Both the position numbers and the translations under genes were made by a program. This document shows, piece by piece, positions 1 to 11,240 of a stretch of DNA of 64,000 bases. Where the stretch lies: NCBI GenBank assembly GCA_933228675.1, contig OW121742.1:33832718-33896717 (forward strand), written 5' to 3'. The notes under the pieces were generated by a model, which was not told where the DNA came from, made no database searches, and saw only the letters and a program-made list of their open reading frames with translations. Origin of the DNA: Stomorhina lunata (Eukaryota; Arthropoda; Insecta; Diptera; Rhiniidae). Each line of letters begins with the position of its first letter. The stretch's first letter is position 1.

Positions 1-290
1 TTTCTTTCAAAAATTTCTTAAGAAATTTATATACAATTTTTTTTTATTAAAAAATTTCTATAGAAAATTTTTCACTAAACAATTTCTATAGAACATTTTT
101 CATAAAAAAATTTCAATCGAAAATTTTTCATTTAAAAATTTCTTTGGAAAAATTTTCTTTCAAAAATTTCTATAGAAAATTTTTAATAAAAAAATGCTTA
201 TAGAAAATTTTTAATAAAAAAATTTCTACAGAAAATTTTTCCTTAAAAATACAGAGAAAAATGTTTCATTCAAATTTTAAAAAAATTTTA
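1..290. repeat. Degenerate CTATAG-core tandem array (window edge)
   Basis: Diverged tandem units of roughly 24-31 bp built around TTTCTATAGAAAATTTTTCA. The spacing drifts, so the array looks old. It is cut by the window edge. It lies in the intron 5' of the first exon seen. Confidence 0.8.
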
Positions 291-296
291 AGGTCG

Positions 297-870
297 AAAG
301 TGTTTTCTATAAAAAAGCTGGAAAAGTTTTCTATAGAAAAGTTGAAGGTGGGAAGAGTTTTCTATAGAATAGCTGAAGGTAGGAAGAGTTTTCTATAGAA
401 AAGTTGAAGGTGGGAAGAGTTTTTAATAGAAAAGTTGAATGTGGGAAGAGTTTTCTATAGAAAAGTTGAAGGTGGGAAGAGTTTTCTATAGAAAAGTTGA
501 AGGTGAGAAGAGTTTTCTATAGAAAAGTTGAAGGTGGGAAGAGTTTTCTATAGAAAAGTTGAAGGTGGGAAGAGTTTTCTATAGAAAAGTTGAAGGTGGG
601 AAGAGTTTTCTATAGAAAAGTTGAAGGTGGGAAGAGTTTTCTATAGAAAAGTTGATGATGGGAAGAGTTTTCTATAGAAAAGTTAAAGGTGGGAAGAGTA
701 TTCTATAGAGAAGTTGAAGGTGGGAAGAGTTTTCTATCGAAAAGTTGAAATGATGAAGGGGGAATAAGTTCTATATAGAAATGTTGAAGGTGGGAAGAGT
801 CTGCTATAAAAAAGTTGAAGTAAAAAGATTTCCTATAGGAAAGTTAAAGGTTTACAAATTTTTCGTGAAG
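297..870 (+). repeat. 31-bp tandem array, family A, forward orientation
   Basis: About 18 units of 31 bp: the 14-bp palindrome TTTTCTATAGAAAA plus a 17-bp spacer GTTGAAGGTGGGAAGAG. The units from 400 to 640 are nearly identical; both edges are degenerate. The arrays at 4471-4765, 6141-7410 and 12841-13860 are the same family in reverse complement. Confidence 0.93.
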
Positions 871-1945
871 TAAATTTTTAATGGCTATAGTTTTCAATAC
901 AATTTTATGTTCCTTAACAATCTTAGAATTTCATTTTCTAAATTAATGTTAATTAATTTTGAAACTTTTTCCTTATCAATTTTTTTTCAACTTTAGTATT
1001 TAAAATTAAAGGAACTTCTATTTAATAAATAAAAACTTTCTCTTTGGCAAAATATATTTTTTCTTAAATACTTTTTTTATAAAAAAAAACGTGAAGAAGT
1101 TTTTTCAAATAGTTTTTGTATTACAAGTGCATTCATTCTAATTATGTTAAACTGAGATTAGATTAGTTACTCAAGCTGAAAGTGAAAACTTTAACAAAAA
1201 AAAAATGCACTAACAATTTACTTAATAAAATCATAGAAAATTTAAGCACAACTTTCAAAAAGTAATCCCATTAACCATTTATGAATTAAGAACTGAACAG
1301 GTTTACTTTTGCTACTTAATACCAATATTGAACTCAGCCACTAGCTACTGTCGTAAGTTAATAGTTTCATCAATATTTCAACTGCAAACATTAATCTAAA
1401 CAGATAAAGCAATTAATTTAGGTTTACTAAACTCTCGGTTTATTGGGTTCCTTCATAGGTCACTATTTCATGAGTGAAATAAAATAGGACCACACACATT
1501 TATTCACTCATTCATATATGATGGAACAATTTGTATACGTGTTAGTTTATTTGGTAAAAAATAATATAATCTACTACCGACTGTGGCGCATGATGAAGTC
1601 TCCTTGTAAACTATGGCCTGGCCCCTTAGCCCACGTGTGCAATTCGTTAGATAAGAAAAAAGTAGAAACACTTTTTGTTCTCGGAACTTTTTTGTTGTTG
1701 CAAATTGCTATGATGTTTTTAGCTGGTTAAGGGCAGCAACAACATTTGTATGTAAGTGGAAACTAGTGCAACAACAATGATTACCCGAAAAAAATATGTG
1801 TAACATGTACGAAGAGTCTAAATACGTTAAAGTTTCTGTGGAAACCAACAAAATCCATAGTAAGATGAAACATGAATATGAAGTGTTATTAACAAAAGTT
1901 TTTTATTGGATAATGGGACCGACCAACTAGATCATAAGATATTAT
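871..1945. other. Non-repetitive intron sequence
   Basis: AT-rich unique sequence without a supported gene. An open frame at 1518-1730 has no recognisable domain, no suitable splice context and no similarity to the neighbouring exons, so I treat it as chance. Confidence 0.6.
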
Positions 1946-4470
1946 GTAAATGAATTTTTATCAAACATCTTTCTATAGAAAATTTATGACAAAAAATTTT
2001 TTCTATAGAAAATTTTTCAAGAAAATTTATTTAAAACAAAATTCATATCATTGCAAAAATTTTTCTATAGAAAGTTTTTCATGGACAAAATTTTTACTTA
2101 CAAAATTTTTCATTGTAAAAAATTTTTATTTTCAAAATTTTTTATGGTAAAAATTTTTCGACATAGAAAACATTTTTCATTAAGAAATTTTTTTATAGAA
2201 AATTTTTCATTATAAAAATATTCTATGGAAAATTTTCTATTGAAAATTTTCTATAGAAAATTTTTGTAATGAAAAATTTTCTATAGAAAATTTTTGTAAT
2301 GAAAAATTTTCTATAGAAAATTTTTCATTATAGAAAATATTTATTATGAAAAATTTTCTATAGAAAATTTTTCATTATAGAAAATATTTATTATGAAAAA
2401 TTTTCTATAGAAAATTTTTTATTATTAACATTTTCTATAAAAAGTTTTCCTTTTAAAAATTTTTCATTGCAAAAATTTTTATTTACAAAATTTTTCATTA
2501 TATAAATTTTGTACAGAAAATTTTTCATTATAAAAATTTTCTATGGAAAATTCTTCTGTCTAAAAATTTTCCATGAAAAACTTTTCATTCTAAAAATTTT
2601 CTATAGAAAATTTTTCATTATAAAAATTTTCTATAAAACAATTTTTATTATGAAAATTTTATATAGAAAATTTTCCATTATGAAAATTTGCTTTAGAAAA
2701 TTTTTCATCATAAAAGTTAAAAAATTTTCTATAGAAAATTTTTCCTTACAAAAATTTTAATAGAAAATTTTTCCTTATAAAAATTTTATATAAAAAATTT
2801 TTCATTATAAAAATTTTCTATTGAAAATTTGTAAACTTTTATAATGAAAATTTTTCATTATAAAAACTTTATATAGAAAATTTTTCATTATAAAAATTTT
2901 CTATTGAAAACTTGTAAACTTTTAAAATGAAAATTTTTCATTATAAAAATTTTCAATAAAAAATGTTTAATTATATACATTTTTAGATAGAAAAATGTTA
3001 TTATAAAAATTTTCGCTAGAAAATTTTTCGTTATAGGGAAAATTTTTTAATTTTATTATAAAATTTTTCTATAGAAAGTTTTCAGAATAAAAATTTTTCT
3101 ATAGAAAATTTTTCATTATAAAAATTTCTCATTATAAAAATTTTTCATTATTATGATTTTTCTATAGAATATTTGTAAACTTTTATGATAAAAATTTTTC
3201 ATTATAAAAATATTCAATACAAAATGTTTAATTATTTAAAATTTCGATAGAAAAATGTTATTATACAAATTTTCTCTAGAAAATGTTTCGTTATAAGGAA
3301 AAATTTGTCCTTTTATTATAAAATTTTTCTATAGAAATTTTTCATTTTAACAATTTTCCTATATAAAATTTTTCTTTATAAAAATTTTTCTATAGAAAAT
3401 TTTTCATAATAAAAATTTTCTATAGAAAATTTTTCATTATAAAAATTTTTCTATAGAAAATTTTTCATTATAAAAATTTTTCTATAGAAAATTTTTAAAA
3501 AGAAAAATTTTATATAGCAAAACTGTTAAAATGAAAAAATTCTATAGAAAAATTTTATAATAAGAGTAGAAATTTTTCCTTATAACGAAAAATTTTTTAG
3601 AAAAAATTTTTCTATTAAAATTAAAATTTTTCTATAGAAATTTTTAATTATAAATATTTTTTATTATAAAAATTTTTGTATAGAAGTTTTTCTATAGAAT
3701 ATTTTTCTATACAAAATTTTTCATTACAAAAAATATTCTATAGAAAATTTTTCATTATAAAAATTTTCCTACAGAAAATTTTTCATTATAAAAATGTTTT
3801 TATATAAAATTTTTCATTATAAGAATTTTTTTATATAAAATTTTTCATTATAAGAATTTATCTATAGAAAATTTTTCGTTATAAAAATATTTTTATATTT
3901 TTCACTTATAAAAATTCTTCTATGGAAAAATTTTCATTATAAAAATCTTTCGTGACAGAATTTTTTCTATAGAACATGTTTCATTACAAAAACTTTTCTA
4001 TAGAAATTTTTTCATATACAAATTTTTTAAATAAAATTTTGCTTTACAAAAATTTTTCTATTGAAAATTTTTTATTATATAAATTTTTCCATAGAAAAAG
4101 TTTTCTTTAGTAAAATTTTTGTTTAGAAATTTTCTTCTATAACTTTTTATTTTTTCTATAGAACATTTTTCATTATAAAAAATTTTCTATAGAAATTTTT
4201 CTATTGAAAATTTTTTATTATATAAATTTTTCCATAGAAAAAGTTTTTCATTTTTCATTATAAAAAATTTTCTATAGAAATTTTTTCAATACAAAATTTT
4301 TTTATAGAAAATTTATCTTTATAGAATTATTTCTATAGAAAATTTCGCATTAAAAAATATTTAATTTTTACTATTACTATTTTTCACTACAGAAAAACTT
4401 TTCTACAGAAAACTATTCATATTGAACTTTTTTACAGAAAACTCTTCCCGTATGTTACTTTTCCATATAA
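1946..4470. repeat. Degenerate 29-31-bp CTATAG-core array
   Basis: Around 80 diverged units with core TTTTCTATAGAAAATTTTTC and the connecting sequence ATTATAAAAA. Many units have indels or substitutions. Short open frames of Phe, Lys and Ile residues here (for example 2509-2760) are translations of the repeat. Confidence 0.88.
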
Positions 4471-4765
4471 AACTTTTACACCTTCTTTTCTATAGGAAAC
4501 TTATCCAACTTCAGGCTTTCTACAGAAAAAATGTTCCATCTCTTTCCGCCTGAATTTGTTTTATAGAAAACTTTTCCCTATTTCAACTTTTCTATAGGAA
4601 ACTCTTCCCACCTTCAACTGTTCTATAGAAAACTCTTCCTATCATCAACTGTTCTATAGAAAACTCTCCTTCAGACCTTTAACTTTTCTATAGAAAACTC
4701 TTCCCACCTTCAAGTTTTCTGTAAAAAAAACTCATCACGCCTTTAGCATTTCTTTCTGTTAACAA
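4471..4765 (-). repeat. 31-bp array, family A, reverse orientation
   Basis: About nine units reading CTCTTCCCACCTTCAAC between TTTTCTATAGAAAA cores. This is the reverse complement of the array at 297-870, so the two form an inverted pair in the same intron, separated by the degenerate array. Confidence 0.88.
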
Positions 4766-5134
4766 ACCCAGTTGGTTCCATTATTTGTTATCTAGACCTT
4801 TGCCCCAAAACAAGTGTGTTTGGTTTAAAAATATTAAAAAAATAAAAACTATGGAAACTGTAGTTGAAACATCTCTTGTCCTTAGCTAAAAAAAATGTAG
4901 CTTCAAATTTTATACAGTTTATGAGAAAACATGAAAATGTCTGATACGCTGCTTCTGTTGCTGACCATTGAAAGTGGTAAAAAAAAGGGATTTTGTTTAT
5001 GCAGATGAGTTAGTAGTGCTAAATCTGATGAAACTTTAAACTAAATAAACCTAAAATCAAGTACTTATATTTTCTGGCAAATTAATTTTCATAAAAATAA
5101 TTGAATTTTCCCTTATTCTATTGTTTCATTTTAG
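4766..5134 (+). other. Unique 3' end of intron with splice acceptor
   Basis: Non-repetitive AT-rich sequence ending in a pyrimidine-rich tract and TTTTAG at 5129-5134, the acceptor for the first exon. No other feature seen. Confidence 0.75.
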
Positions 5135-5665
5135 CGGCTACAACTATAACTTTACGTGGTGCCAGTTATGTTTCATATCGCATTTACGATTGGAAGGATC
5201 GTGTCCACTCATCGACCACCCGCATCAGTCTCATGTTTCGTACACAATTCGACGACTCGGCCCTTTTCTACGCCAGCGGTGAGTCGTTAAAGCATCAGTA
5301 TATTGCCGCCTCAATTAAAAATCAATCGATTTATGTTGAAATGGATTTCGGTGACAATGTCATGTCCACTATTCTCACCGATGAGCTGACACGCAGTTAT
5401 TGGCACAATTTGACCATTTATCATGAACAACGGACTGTACGCATTATATTGGATACGCAAATGAAGATACTTGAAATACCAGCCACATCAAGTGGACATT
5501 TGCTATTCGATCCGGAAATCTATTTTGGCGGTGGTCCAGATTTGCATAAAAAGAAAGGTCTAGCATCGCATAATAATTTTGTTGGTTCACTCAAATACGT
5601 CTACTACAATGATATATCCATTTTGTATGAATTACATCGTGGCAATCCAAAAGTTCACTATCATG
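5135..5665 (+). CDS. axo: axotactin/neurexin-IV-like exon 1 in window: laminin-G domain 1
   Basis: Internal exon of 531 nt, phase 1 at both ends, between acceptor TTTTAG and donor GTAAGT. It encodes 177 residues forming one laminin-G (LNS) domain: RISLMFRT and ALFYASGE are typical early strands, YWHNLTIYHEQRTVRIILD the middle, and NNFVGSLKYVYYNDISILYE the terminal strand. Family members of the Caspr type have FxGC in that last strand; here it is FVGS, and the exon contains no cysteine at all. Likely N-glycosylation sites are NQS and NLT, fitting an extracellular protein. The upstream exon is outside the window, so the first codon (xCG) is incomplete. The exon call is firm; the ortholog name (axo, a secreted glial neurexin-superfamily protein in Drosophila) is a best judgement, with neurexin IV the alternative. 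Confidence 0.85.
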
Positions 5666-6140
5666 GTAAGTACAGGGCGAAGGAAAAAAATTCACTATTT
5701 TGTATGTTTGAATATCTATAAGTTTGTGTTTGTGTTAAATATTTGTATGTTCAAATATATTTGAACATACTCAAACATGTATGAGTTCATGTGTATTTTA
5801 CCTCATCCATGAAATATTTTTTAGTCTTTTGCTGTACAGACATTCTCGTTTGTTGCATTTTAATTATGTGCCATGTCCATTCATGGATGATATTTTTTTT
5901 TTTTTTTTTGGAAATTCTTTTATGGTTTTGTATGTGTGTGTTTGTCGAAACTTTCACGTCTGTATCCGTGTATTAAAAATAAGGAATGTTATGTGCAAAC
6001 ATGTCTGTTTTATTATTTAAAAACGTTTAAAGTTCAAAGATTAATTAAAACGTCTTTTCAGAAAAATAAGACATTTAAGAGTAACTAAAAATTTTCTCCA
6101 ACCATTAACTATAGAAAAATATACAAAAAATTGAACCTCC
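5666..6140. other. Unique intron segment
   Basis: Intron sequence after donor GTAAGT. It contains a perfect 24-bp palindrome at 5746-5769 and a T run near 5890. Open frames around 5780-6020 are low complexity and unsupported. Confidence 0.6.
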
Positions 6141-7410
6141 TTCCCTTAGTTAATTTTTCTATAGAAAACTCTTCTGGTTTTAGATTTCTTCTTTCTATAG
6201 AAAACTCATCCTATCATACACTTTTCTATACTATACCTTTAACTTTTCTCTAGAAAACATTTCCCACCTTTAACTTGTCTATAGAAATCTCTTTCCACTT
6301 TAAACTTTTCTATAAAAAAGTCTTCCCATACTCAACTTTTCTATAGAAACCACTTCTTACCTTAAACTTTTCTGTAAAAAAAACACTTCCCACCTTCAAC
6401 TTTTTTATCAAATTTTTTATAGAAAAGTCTTCAACTTTTCTATAGAAAACTCTTCCCACCTTCAACATTTCTGTAGTAATCTTTTCCCACCTTCAACTTT
6501 TCTATAGAAAACTCTTCCCGCCTTCTTCTTTTCTATAGAAAACTCTTCCCACCTTCAACTTTTGTAAAGAAAACTCTTCTCAGCTTTAACTTTTTTATAG
6601 AAGACTCTTGCCAGCTTCAACTTTTCTATAGAAAACTCTTCCCACCATCAACTTTTCTATAGAAAACTCCTCCCACCTTAAACTTTTCTATAGAAAACTC
6701 TTTCCACCTTCAACTTTTCTATAGAAAACTGTTCCCACCTTCAACTTTTGTATAGAAAACTCCTCCCACCTTCAACTTTGCTATAAAAAACTCTTCCCAC
6801 CTTCAACTTTTCTATAGAAAACTCTTCCCACCTTCAACTTTTCTATAGAAAACTGTTCCCACCTTCAATTTTTCTATAAAAAACTCTTCCCACCTTTAAC
6901 TTTTATATAGAAAACTCTTCCCACCTTAAACTTTTTTAAAGAAAACTCTTCCCACCTTCAACTTTTTTATTGAAAACTCTTTACACCTTCAACTTTTGTG
7001 TAGAAAACTCTTCATATCTTCAACTTTTCTATAGAAAACTCTTCCCACCTTCAACTTTTCTATAGAAAACTCTTCTCACCTTCAACTTTTCTATAGAAAA
7101 CTCTTCCCACCTTCAACTTTTCTGTAGAAAACTCTTCCCACCTTCAATGTTTCTATAGAAAACTTTTCCCACCTTCAACTTTTCTATAGAAAACTCTTCC
7201 CACCTTTAACTTTTCTGTATAAAACTCTTCCCATCTTCAACTTTTCTCTAGAAAACTCTTCCCACCTTTAACTTTTCTATAGAAAACACTTCTCGTGTTC
7301 AACTTTTCTATAGAAAACTCTTCCCTCCTTCAACTTTTCTATAGAAAACTCTTCCCACCTTCAACTTTTCTATAGAAAACTCTTCCCACCTTTAAGTTTT
7401 CTTTAAAAAA
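6141..7410 (-). repeat. 31-bp array, family A, reverse orientation
   Basis: About 41 units of 31 bp with core TTTTCTATAGAAAA and spacer CTCTTCCCACCTTCAAC. The first several units are degenerate; 6440-7400 is regular with scattered substitutions. The orientation is opposite to 297-870, so the laminin-G 1 exon is flanked by complementary arrays. Confidence 0.93.
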
Positions 7411-7739
7411 TTATTTATATCTATTTTTTTAAAGAAAATTGACGTCATTATTTTTGTATTATTTGATTTCCGTTCCATAAATTATTCAAATAAATGATTT
7501 AATTTAACATCTTGACAATAATTCAAATTACTAAATAAATAATTCATATTAATTAAGAGCATTCATGCATGATATCCCTTTAATTTTATAAATCACATTT
7601 TGCATTATTTGAAATGACATATGTACATTTTAATTTTAAAACTATAATTTTATTCTATAAACTTTATGTCCTTTAAGGATTATTATATTTTCTTCTCATA
7701 CTTGTTTTTTCTGGTCTATTTTTTTCTTTTTATTTGTAG
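7411..7739 (+). other. Unique intron 3' end with acceptor
   Basis: AT-rich unique sequence ending in a strong T-rich tract and TTTGTAG at 7733-7739, the acceptor for the next exon. No gene. Confidence 0.75.
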
Positions 7740-7936
7740 GTGTTCTGGAGGCAGAATTTCGTGAAAACGAAGTAAATGTGATACCAATAACGTATCCTTT
7801 TGCAACATCACACATTTGGTGGCCCATAAATCACGCTGAAGAATTTAATATTAAGTTCGATTTCCGCAGTAGTCGAACATCAGCCATATTGGCATACAGT
7901 GATGTGACAACACAAGCCGGAAATGGTTTTTGGGAG
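7740..7936 (+). CDS. axo: axotactin/neurexin-IV-like exon 2: start of laminin-G domain 2
   Basis: Exon of 197 nt, entered in phase 1 (G from the previous exon plus GT makes Gly) and left in phase 0 at GAG|GTAAGA. It encodes 66 residues. The linker GVLEAEFRENEVNVIPITYPF is followed by the first strands of the second laminin-G domain (FNIKFDFRSSRTSAILAYSD, then GNGFWE). In vertebrate Caspr proteins the linker position matching EAEF carries a cysteine that pairs with the one in laminin-G 1; both are absent here. The domain continues in the exon at 15790 after a 7.85-kb, repeat-filled intron. Frame continuity with both neighbours supports the boundaries. Confidence 0.85.
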
Positions 7937-8570
7937 GTAAGAAAAACGAGATTTCTTAAGGTTTTATACAAAAAACACACACAAACTGTGTTTGTACGTA
8001 TGTATGTGAGGAAACACATATTGAGCATATTTTGGGATTCCTTTCACATCACCAGCAGTTATAGAAAGAATATGAATGAAAGAATGAATTTTTGCGAATT
8101 GAACTGCATTTTATAGAAAAAAATTTAAAAAAAATGAAATATTTTCTAAATAAATGATTATGATAGAATTTTGTTTGTGTGAGTGTGTCTGTGTTTAAAC
8201 ATTAGGAGGAAATGGTTGCATGTTCTCGTTCTTATGTGGCTTTATGTTCGACTATGTTTTTGTTCGATTGAATTGATGTGATAAGAAGAAAGTGTTTGTG
8301 TTGTTTTTTTTCTCCTCTGCTTCATACTCATACATCTTTTATTATTATATATTTATTATAGATTTATGACATTAGTTGAAAATATTAGATATTTGTACTT
8401 GTGCAGACATACCGGAAATTTTATTTTTACTCGTACAGTTTTCCTACAATCAATCATTGAAAATTATGCATTTTATTTTTTGTCGTTGACAAGGAAATCA
8501 TATCAAATGTCAAAAACTTAAACGCATTTATATTTGTAAACACACACACATATATAGATTTATGCTCAAA
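7937..8570. other. Unique intron segment
   Basis: AT-rich intron after donor GTAAGA, with scattered CA/TG-rich runs such as the one near 8540. No gene or array recognised. Confidence 0.6.
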
Positions 8571-8574
8571 CATC

Positions 8575-9367
8575 CCAGTAAGAACAGTGTCAAACGTTTG
8601 AAATATGATGACTTTTACATTTGATATCAAACGTTTTTTTCAAACTTTATTCAAACCTGAACAGATGTTTGAGATTCACATTCATTTTCAAATGAGGGTT
8701 CATTTGAGAATAAACGTTTGAAAAATGATAGTTTCTCAAATTGAGAATAAAGGTTATTCTCAAATCATTATCAAACCCTAAGATGATTTGAGAATAATTT
8801 GAAAAATGGTGTTATATAAATTTGATATCAAACCTTATTTCAAACTTTTTTCAAACATTAAAAAAAAAATAATTTATGTTTAAAAAATAATGTTTAAGAT
8901 ATTTTAATGGAATGGCAGTGCATTTCAAAGAAATTCGTTGTTTCTTTCGGATTTTTTAAAATTGATCCATATTTGACCATAAAACCTTGCTTAAAAAATG
9001 TCAAGATTAAAAATTCAGTAATATTCATATGCATACGTAAATTTTCTTTGTTTGTTAATTTTTTTTTTTTACCTAACAATAACAAAAAAATATATTTGAA
9101 GCAAAACAAAAAGATCAAAAATACAACGCCATTTTATTTATGTTCCACATGTAGATGATATCCACATTTGAAAAACCTTTGAGAATGAGGTTTGATAATG
9201 ATTTGAGAATAAAGGCATTTCTCAATTTGAGAATAAAGTCCCCTTTTTGTTGAGAACGCTATTATTCTTAAATCAGTATCAAATCAGTATCAAACGTTTG
9301 ACCTTTGAAAAAAGATTTATTTTCAAATTATCCTCAATTTGAGAATAAACCTTTTTTCTTACTGGGA
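8575..9367. mobile_element. Foldback/MITE-like element with CCCAGTAAGAA termini
   Basis: A segment of about 0.8 kb begins CCCAGTAAGAA and ends TTCTTACTGGG, a perfect 11-bp terminal inverted repeat flanked by AT on both sides. The interior is rich in inverted motifs built from TCAAACGTTTGA and TTTGAGAATAA, which occur on both arms (8590-8870 and 9160-9355) in opposite orientation. The middle (about 8880-9150) is unrelated AT-rich DNA with no convincing protein. It looks like a non-autonomous foldback DNA transposon; the exact family and target-site duplication are uncertain. Confidence 0.7.
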
Positions 9368-9369
9368 TA

Positions 9370-9545
9370 TGAGCCTTAATCGTACAAGTGCATTGAAAAT
9401 AAAGCTCTAAATCATGTAAGAAGTTATTATATTATTTTTATGCATTTCCTTTGTTATAAAAAAATAGTATTTAATATAAAAGGTTAATTGATCTTGATTT
9501 AATTAAATTATTAACTAAAATTTTAAAACAGTCTAAAAGTTGACT
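9370..9545. other. Short unique intron segment
   Basis: AT-rich sequence between the foldback element and the next array; nothing recognised. Confidence 0.5.
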
Positions 9546-10275
9546 TAAGAAAAATCGACAATGGGAAGACTTTTCTATAGAAAAATAGATCAAAGTAAGA
9601 CATTTCTATAAAAGAGTTGGCCAAAAAAACTTTTCTATAGAAAAATTGAAAAAAGAAAAACTTTTCTATAGGAAAGTTGACCAAAGGAGGATTTTTCTGC
9701 AGAAAAGTTGATTAAAGGAAGACATTTCTATTGAAAAGTTGACCAAAGGAAGACTTTTCTATAGAAAAGTTGACCAAAGGAAGACTTTTCTATAGAAAAG
9801 TTGACCAAAGGAAGACTTTTCTATAGAAAAGTTGACCAAAGGAAAACTTTTCTATAGAAAAGTTGACGAAAGGAAGTCTTTTCTATAGAAAAGATGACCA
9901 AAGGAAGACTTTTCTATACAAAAGGTGACCAAAGGAAGACTTTTCTATAGAAAAGATGACCACAGGAAGACTTTTCTATAGAAAAGATGACCACAGGAAG
10001 ACTTTTCTATAGAAAAGATGACCACAGGAAGACTTTTCTATAGTAAAGTTAACAAAACGAAGACTTTTTTATAGAAAAGTTGACCAAAGGAAGACTTTTC
10101 TATAGAAAAGTTGACCAAAGGAAGACTTTTCTATAGAAAAGTTGACCAAAGGAAGACTTTTCTATAGAAAAGTTGACCAAAGGAAGACTTTTCTATAGAA
10201 AAGTTGACCAAAGGAAGACTTTTCTATAGAAAAGTTGACCAAAGGAAGACTTTTCTATAGAAAAGTTGACCAAAA
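9546..10275 (+). repeat. 31-bp array, family B
   Basis: About 23 units: core TTTTCTATAGAAAA plus spacer GTTGACCAAAGGAAGAC. Units become nearly identical towards the right edge (10075-10270). The array then changes abruptly into the 29-bp family at 10276. Confidence 0.93.
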
Positions 10276-11240
10276 AATTTTATTTTAATAGTCAATTTTC
10301 GAAAAATTTCCTTTAAACAGTTAATTTTCGAAAAATTTCCTATAAATAGTCAATCTTCGAAAAATTTCCTATAAATAGTCAATCTTCGAAAAATTTCCTA
10401 CAAATAGGCAATTTTCGAAAAATTTCCTATAAATAGTCAATTTTCGAAAAATTTCCTATAAAAAGTCAATTTTCGAAAAATTTCCTATAAATAGTCAATT
10501 TTTCGAAAAATTTCCTATAAATAGTCAATTTTCCAAAAATTTCCTATAAATAGTCAATTTTCGAAAAATTTCCTATATAGTCAATTTTCGAAAAATTTTC
10601 CTATAAATAGTCAATTTGCGAAAAAATTTCCTATAAATAGTCAATTTTCGAAAAATTTCCTAAAAATAGTCAATTTTCGAAAAATTTCCTAAGAATAGTC
10701 AATTTTCGAAAAATTTCCTTTAAATAGTCAATTTTCGAAAAATGTCCTATAAATAGTAAATTTTCGAAAAATTTCCTATAAATAGTAAATTTGTGAAAAA
10801 TTTCCTATAAATAGTAAATTTTCGAAAAATTTCCTATAAATTTCCTATAATAGTCAATTTTCGAAAAATTTCCTATAAATAGTTAATTTTCGAAAAATGT
10901 TCTATAAATAGTCAATTTTCGAAAAATTTGCTATAAAAAGTAAATTTTCAAAAAATGTTCTATAAAAAGTCAATTTTCGAAAAATTTCCTATCAAAAGTC
11001 AATTTTCGAAAAATTTCCTATAAAAGTCAATTTTCGAAAAATTTCCAATAAAAAGTCAATTTTCGAAAAATTTCCTATAAATAGTCAATTTTCGAAAAAT
11101 TTTCTATAAATAGTCAATTATCTAAAAATTTTCTATAAATAGTCAATTTTCGAAAAATTTCCTACAAAAACTCAATTTTCGAAAAATTTGTTATAAAAAG
11201 TCAATTTTCGAAAAATTTTCTACAAAAAATCAAAGACTGT
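10276..11240 (+). repeat. 29-bp array (TTTTCGAAAA / CTATAAATAG family)
   Basis: About 33 units of 29 bp: CCTATAAATAGTCAATTTTC plus GAAAAATTT. Each unit has two small inverted repeats, TTTTCGAAAA and CTAT-AA-ATAG. A variant block at about 10571-10683 recurs in the array at 13861-14890. Confidence 0.93.

Noticed and set aside
1518..1730. 70-residue open frame in unique DNA
   Set aside because: No recognisable domain or homologous motif, not flanked by convincing splice sites in phase, and composition resembles the surrounding intron.
2509..2760. Phe/Lys/Ile-rich open frames (also 26875-27069, 33243-33545, 34903-35433, 41960-42166, 54385-54636, 57102-57619)
   Set aside because: They are translations of AT-rich tandem units whose period happens to lack stops in one frame; no start context, domain or splice support.
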